Shown: positions 59,944 through 64,000 of the stretch, in pieces
How the letters are laid out: each line of letters opens with the position of its first letter
Position numbering within the stretch: the first letter of the stretch is position 1
Assembly: GCA_031841125.1 (NCBI GenBank)
Contig: CM063109.1
Location: 13,244,321 to 13,308,320 of the forward strand
Reading direction: 5' to 3'
From: Acanthococcus lagerstroemiae
Lineage: Eukaryota > Arthropoda > Insecta > Hemiptera > Eriococcidae
Length of the DNA: 64,000 nucleotides
Program-made: the position numbers and the translations under genes
Notes under the pieces: generated by a model
The model's database searches: none
What the model saw: the letters and a program-made list of their open reading frames with translations, nothing else
What the model was told of the DNA's origin: nothing

Positions 59944-60370
59944 TCGAATTCATGCATTAAATCTAAAACTACACAACAATTTGAGATTTTGTAAAAAAAA
60001 CAATGACATGAGAACATACCTATTATGATTCTATAAGTATTTTCAACGAGGAATTTAATGCCGATGTTAATTTTTGGATTATAGTTCATTTTTTTCTCTC
60101 ATCTCCTATCTTACATGCGAATTTTAGTATCATCAAGATGATACCACTGATTAAACATCAGTATCAGTGTAGTTATTCGTGGACGACAAAAAGGAATAAA
60201 ACGAGAAAATTTTGATAACATTTTAATTTTGAATAGGTATGGAAAACGAAATGTTCTCGAGAAAAATGGTTAACGCCATCGTATTCAACATTCAAAATAA
60301 TAGATAAAATCATATAATCGCATCCCATTGTTTTTCATGCTGTTGTGTAGTGTAATTCTCACCAACGTTA
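59944..60370 (-). repeat. dispersed repeat, copy 2 (uninterrupted)
   Basis: Reverse complement of the 23180-23838 repeat, without the family-1 MITE; the empty target TTAGTATC (complement of GATACTAA) is at 60124-60131. Superfamily not recognised. Confidence 0.85.
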
Positions 60371-62710
60371 CAAAATCGTTCTTTTATAGAGCATTGAAAG
60401 CATTCACTTTGACCCGTTGCCCATCCAGGGAATTGATGTTTTCAATTTTATTTCTTATTCAAATTGATATAATATGTACATGAGTTTCCTAATATCATAT
60501 GGAGCACAGCCCCACATTGGGAAGTTAACTTTGCCTTGGTAGCGCTAGTGTAACACACTAACACAAACTAAGTAACGCTCAACACATTGGAAACGTCTAG
60601 GGGATTATTTCAACGTCCCTATTCTTCTACATCAAGAATCGCGATTTTCAATTTCACGTAATTTCATTTAAAAAATGTCCATGAAGGTAATTTTTTTTAT
60701 CCTGATGGCTCAATGCTATTGCTGAAATTATTTCGACCAACTTTCTTTCAAAAACGATTTTATAACACGCCAAAGGCGTTCAGAGATCACTCCTTTTACA
60801 CGTTTTTTATATGAACGAGTTAAAATTATCTCCCAGTTGTAGAAGCAGGGCTACCAACGTAGGCACTTTTGGTTAATCAATGATATGTAGCGAGATACCA
60901 TTCCAAAATCACAGTCAAGTTTCTTCAATTACGAAGTGCCTAATAAAAACAGGAACGTATTTGTTTTGTAAAAATATTATTGGCCTGATAAATCGGACAT
61001 TATTTAATGGAAACATGTGAACGCGTAATTTTAAATAAACGTGACGCCGAAGTACACATTATGTACATTATTCTCACCGAATATCCTTAGAATGAAAAAA
61101 ATGTGATGTTTCAAATTATTATCTCGTAATAATCGTGATATCGGATAAAACGATGCCAGAGACTGGAAACGAATATACGTGGGCTGACAGGAAGAAAGGG
61201 ACCTCAGGGCAAAAAAAAACATTTTTGTGATAACTGTTTTTGACTAATTTTTGGCCGCTCTTTCGCCTGGTGCTGTCGAAACAATTCTAAAAAATGTTCC
61301 CAAACGGCTGTAAGTCTTCAAAGTTGAGTGTCTTCGTAACGTGAAAACGTTATCAATTTTGTTTATTTGCTCTCCTGTAAAATTTACATTTTTGCGCTGA
61401 GGTCCCTTTCTTCCTGTCAGCCCACACACTATCGCCATGTTTCAGTACTCAGTAATCGCTTATCGAAGCCAATTATATAAATAATTAACTGAGGCGTGAT
61501 CAGATGATTAAACAACAGCCACCGTATTATTCGGCATATCGCACGATTCGTATCACTTAATAAATTTTACAACAAAAATATCAAATTAGACGTATAATAT
61601 CTTAGGACTAATATACTAAAAGATGGTACGCGAACAAATAATATGATTAAAGTTAACTCCGCATTTATAATGCGTTTATAGTTCACGGCTGATGTGCATA
61701 CTTCACTGTAACTCTACCACCCAATCAATTTTGGTATATTTGTAGACAATTGAACAATGGTGGCCCAAACTGATTTTGCTGAAGTCCAACTTTCCCACAC
61801 TAGAATTATAAGAAAACTCGTACATCACTTTATTACACACTCATCATCAAGTCGGCAGTATTAATTAGTTACTAAAGGCGAGCACTGAGTTTCCAGCTCG
61901 GGCGACTGTGGAAAGGTTTTTGAATTATTAATTTCTCCACATAGTTCGTTCGTACAAGAAGTAAGCGCATTAACCGTAACATAAGGTATAATGTATTGCA
62001 AATAAATGAATGTTGCGCTTTTGTTTTTCCAAAAGCTGGTAATCCGTTATTTTGATATACATTCTAGACACCAACATACTATATAAAAGATTCGTAAACA
62101 ATAAATTAACATAGGAATGACGATTACTTATATAGAAAAAGAAAAGAAAAAAAGAACAATACATAAACATAAATTTTTCCTCCTTCAAATCTTTTCTTCC
62201 AAGAATTTCTACAAAATTTTACGAATACAACGTGCGTAAGAATAAATTATAGGCGTAAACCATTTACGCAAGGTCGTGGCTCACGTCGTTTCAAACGAGT
62301 CTGCCTGATACGAACCGTTCAATTATCATATTATGCTTCGATCATCAGTAACAAAATATAATTGAAACGAAGGAAAACACAACTAGGTATAGTAATAACA
62401 TTCAAAAGAAAAATATAGATAATTAAAAAAATATATAAATAATAAAATTTAACGCTTAAAAACGGGACCTGTACAAGAAAATGTTTTGAAAATATACGCG
62501 TATAAAATTGTTTCAATGGTTAAGAGAATTATTCTAAATGATTCCACGATAGTCTTAAGAAGTACTTCGAATTTTTCCAGGCACGTAATTTTTATCTATG
62601 ATGGGTTCGTGCAGAAACATGTGTAAGCAACGTTCATTTTGTGCCAGCGGATGTCCAGCCACCCTAAAATGATGCGACACTTCATTAGTTTGTGCAATCG
62701 CACTCAAATG
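60371..62710. other. AT-rich intergenic DNA around one TIR element
   Basis: Outside the 61179-61425 element no exon, RNA or repeat family was recognised. Confidence 0.35.
61179..61425. mobile_element. 247-bp TIR element, ends GTGGGCTGACAGGAAGAAAG
   Basis: The left arm 61179 to about 61217 and the right arm about 61387-61425 are inverted copies matching 30 of 31 bases and then A/T runs. No certain target duplication. The interior is non-coding. Confidence 0.75.
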
Positions 62711-62714
62711 TTTA

Positions 62715-63879
62715 GGGGTAATTCTCCGAAAAATGGACAATTCATGTAAACAGGCTGTAACTCTGCCACTTATTATCAGAATGCTATGCGCAATATATCA
62801 AAATTGAGGAAATGAACTCTTCTGATGGAGACAGTGGTAAAAGCTCTCCATAGTTCAGCAGAACATCATTAGAAAATCGAAAATGCACCTGAAATGTCCA
62901 TCAGCGTGGGTGTCAACCTGGCCTAGTTCCGTTTTTTTTTTTTGCTTGCTGGAAGGGTTTAATACATCATTTTCAGGAACTACTGTTTCCCATTGTTGAA
63001 GAGGTAAGTTGAGGCAACACGGCATAGGTCTTACAATCTTTTTCTAACCAAGTTAAGTAACCTTTAGAATACCTCAAAGTTGTGTCTAGGAAGAGATATG
63101 TCCTTCAACGTGGATAATTTTCAAACCTCTCTGTAGGGTTCCATTATAAGCATAAACTTCTCTCAAATGTTCATATAACTTCCTCTAGAAGGCTGTGTAA
63201 GAACTTCTGTGAAATAATGATAATTTGTATGCTAAAATACTCATTTATTGCTGAGATCCTGGTTTCTAAAAAAAAAAGTGTCCTTCATCGTGGACATCAA
63301 CAGCCATATTGAATTTACAGCTCCGAATTTGTAAAAACGTAATAATATAACTAATGTTGGCCACATTACATTTAGCAACATGTATCAAATATTTTCCGCA
63401 TATTTACCCAATGGGAAAAGGGAAAAGGCGATTTTGTCCTTAAACGTGGACATAAAATATTATTGAACGTGGCTACTCACGTATTTCTTGTATCCACGCT
63501 GAAGGGCGTGAATCTTTCGACACTTAGAAGCAGTCTGTAGAAACAGCCTTTAAATCTTCTTCGAGCAGAGACTACTTTCCTAGATGAATTTTTGGTACTT
63601 CATAAAACCGTGATCTGTGAGATTGTAACCCACGGTGCCGCTGTGTGATCGTACAGCCTCATCTTATCACACTATGTAAACTTGAAAAATTTGTCTTTCA
63701 ACGTGGACAACAATTTTTTTTACAACCCTCCAAAATCAAATTTAAGCCCGGCCGGTACCGGAATATGATTTCTCAATACCCCTAGTATCGATTTTAACGA
63801 GAAAAAAAATTGAAAAGTGAACCTCATTTTTTTTTGGTTTTTGTCCACGTTGAATTGTCCATTTTTCGGAGAATCACCC
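62715..63879. mobile_element. 1.17-kb TIR element with dispersed TGTCCTTCAACGTGGACA units
   Basis: Terminal repeats GGGGTAATTCTCCGAAAAAT (62715-62744) and their complement (63851-63879) match over about 28 bp; flanks TTTA and TTAA hint at a TTAA-type target. Inside, the near-palindrome TGTCCTTCAACGTGGACA or close variants recur at 62895, 63099, 63279, 63435 and 63692, with a reverse half at 63842. Spacing is 150-260 bp. No transposase frame is evident. Confidence 0.75.
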
Positions 63880-64000
63880 TTAAAGATTTTGTCAACAAAA
63901 GCGCAGAACCAAATTTCCCACACGTCGATGATACAACATGAATCGACAATTTTGAAAAACCAGAGACCGACTAAGTGAGTAGGTATGCCTTTTATCACCC

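Noticed and set aside
1..64000. CRISPR array, integron, prophage or bacterial operon
   Set aside because: Spliced genes, retroelements and composition are eukaryotic; the only direct-repeat clusters are irregular and transposon-like.

Overview
The window is nuclear DNA from an arthropod, most likely an insect. It is AT-rich, has three intron-containing conserved animal genes, and carries a dense set of arthropod-type transposable elements: a DUF4817 transposase, mariner relatives, hAT MITEs, LINE endonuclease/reverse-transcriptase relics, a Penelope GIY-YIG tail, a Helitron helicase and a tRNA-derived SINE. The species cannot be fixed from the sequence; a hemipteran is possible but unproven. 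No bacterial, organellar or CRISPR feature was seen.

Layout. 1-41 kb is gene-poor and repeat-rich: a 175-bp TA-flanked MITE (1.9 kb), a Penelope tail next to a mariner C-terminus with a scattered TTGCGTCCC repeat (2.7-3.7 kb), a LINE endonuclease scrap (7.1 kb), a 3.5-kb mirror-ended element around a decayed DUF4817 transposase (7.8-11.3 kb), a LINE 3' end and a hAT MITE (14.4-15.6 kb), a SINE (19.5 kb), further hAT MITEs, a 2.2-kb hAT-type element with a perfect 8-bp target duplication (28.0-30.2 kb), LINE remnants (26.2 and 33.1-34.4 kb), a Helitron helicase piece with one in-frame stop (34.5-35.2 kb), and a CpG-rich block ending in a strong minus-strand splice donor (35.9-36.3 kb).

41.5-55.3 kb is the gene cluster. 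SCYL2 (minus, 13 coding exons, 824 aa) encodes a pseudokinase of clathrin-coated vesicles. NDUFAF1 (minus, 4 exons, 307 aa) encodes a mitochondrial complex I assembly factor. A TMEM39-family gene (plus, 10 exons, about 446 aa) encodes a polytopic ER membrane protein. NDUFAF1 and TMEM39 start head to head about 660 bp apart and probably share a bidirectional promoter. All exon phases agree; one TMEM39 intron appears to be GC-AG, and two TMEM39 donors are ambiguous. The three genes have no shared pathway; they are neighbours only.

55.3-64 kb is again repeat territory. It holds a 148-bp tandem duplication, a palindromic MITE with 3-bp TGA duplications, a foldback-like element whose inverted arms are arrays of a short TTGTACGCAGG repeat, a hAT MITE with TGTAGACAAA subterminal repeats, and a 1.17-kb inverted-repeat element carrying the dispersed near-palindrome TGTCCTTCAACGTGGACA.

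The main discovery value lies in uncatalogued mobile-element structures. Comparison of copies within the window gives one nested insertion and one insertion with its empty site.
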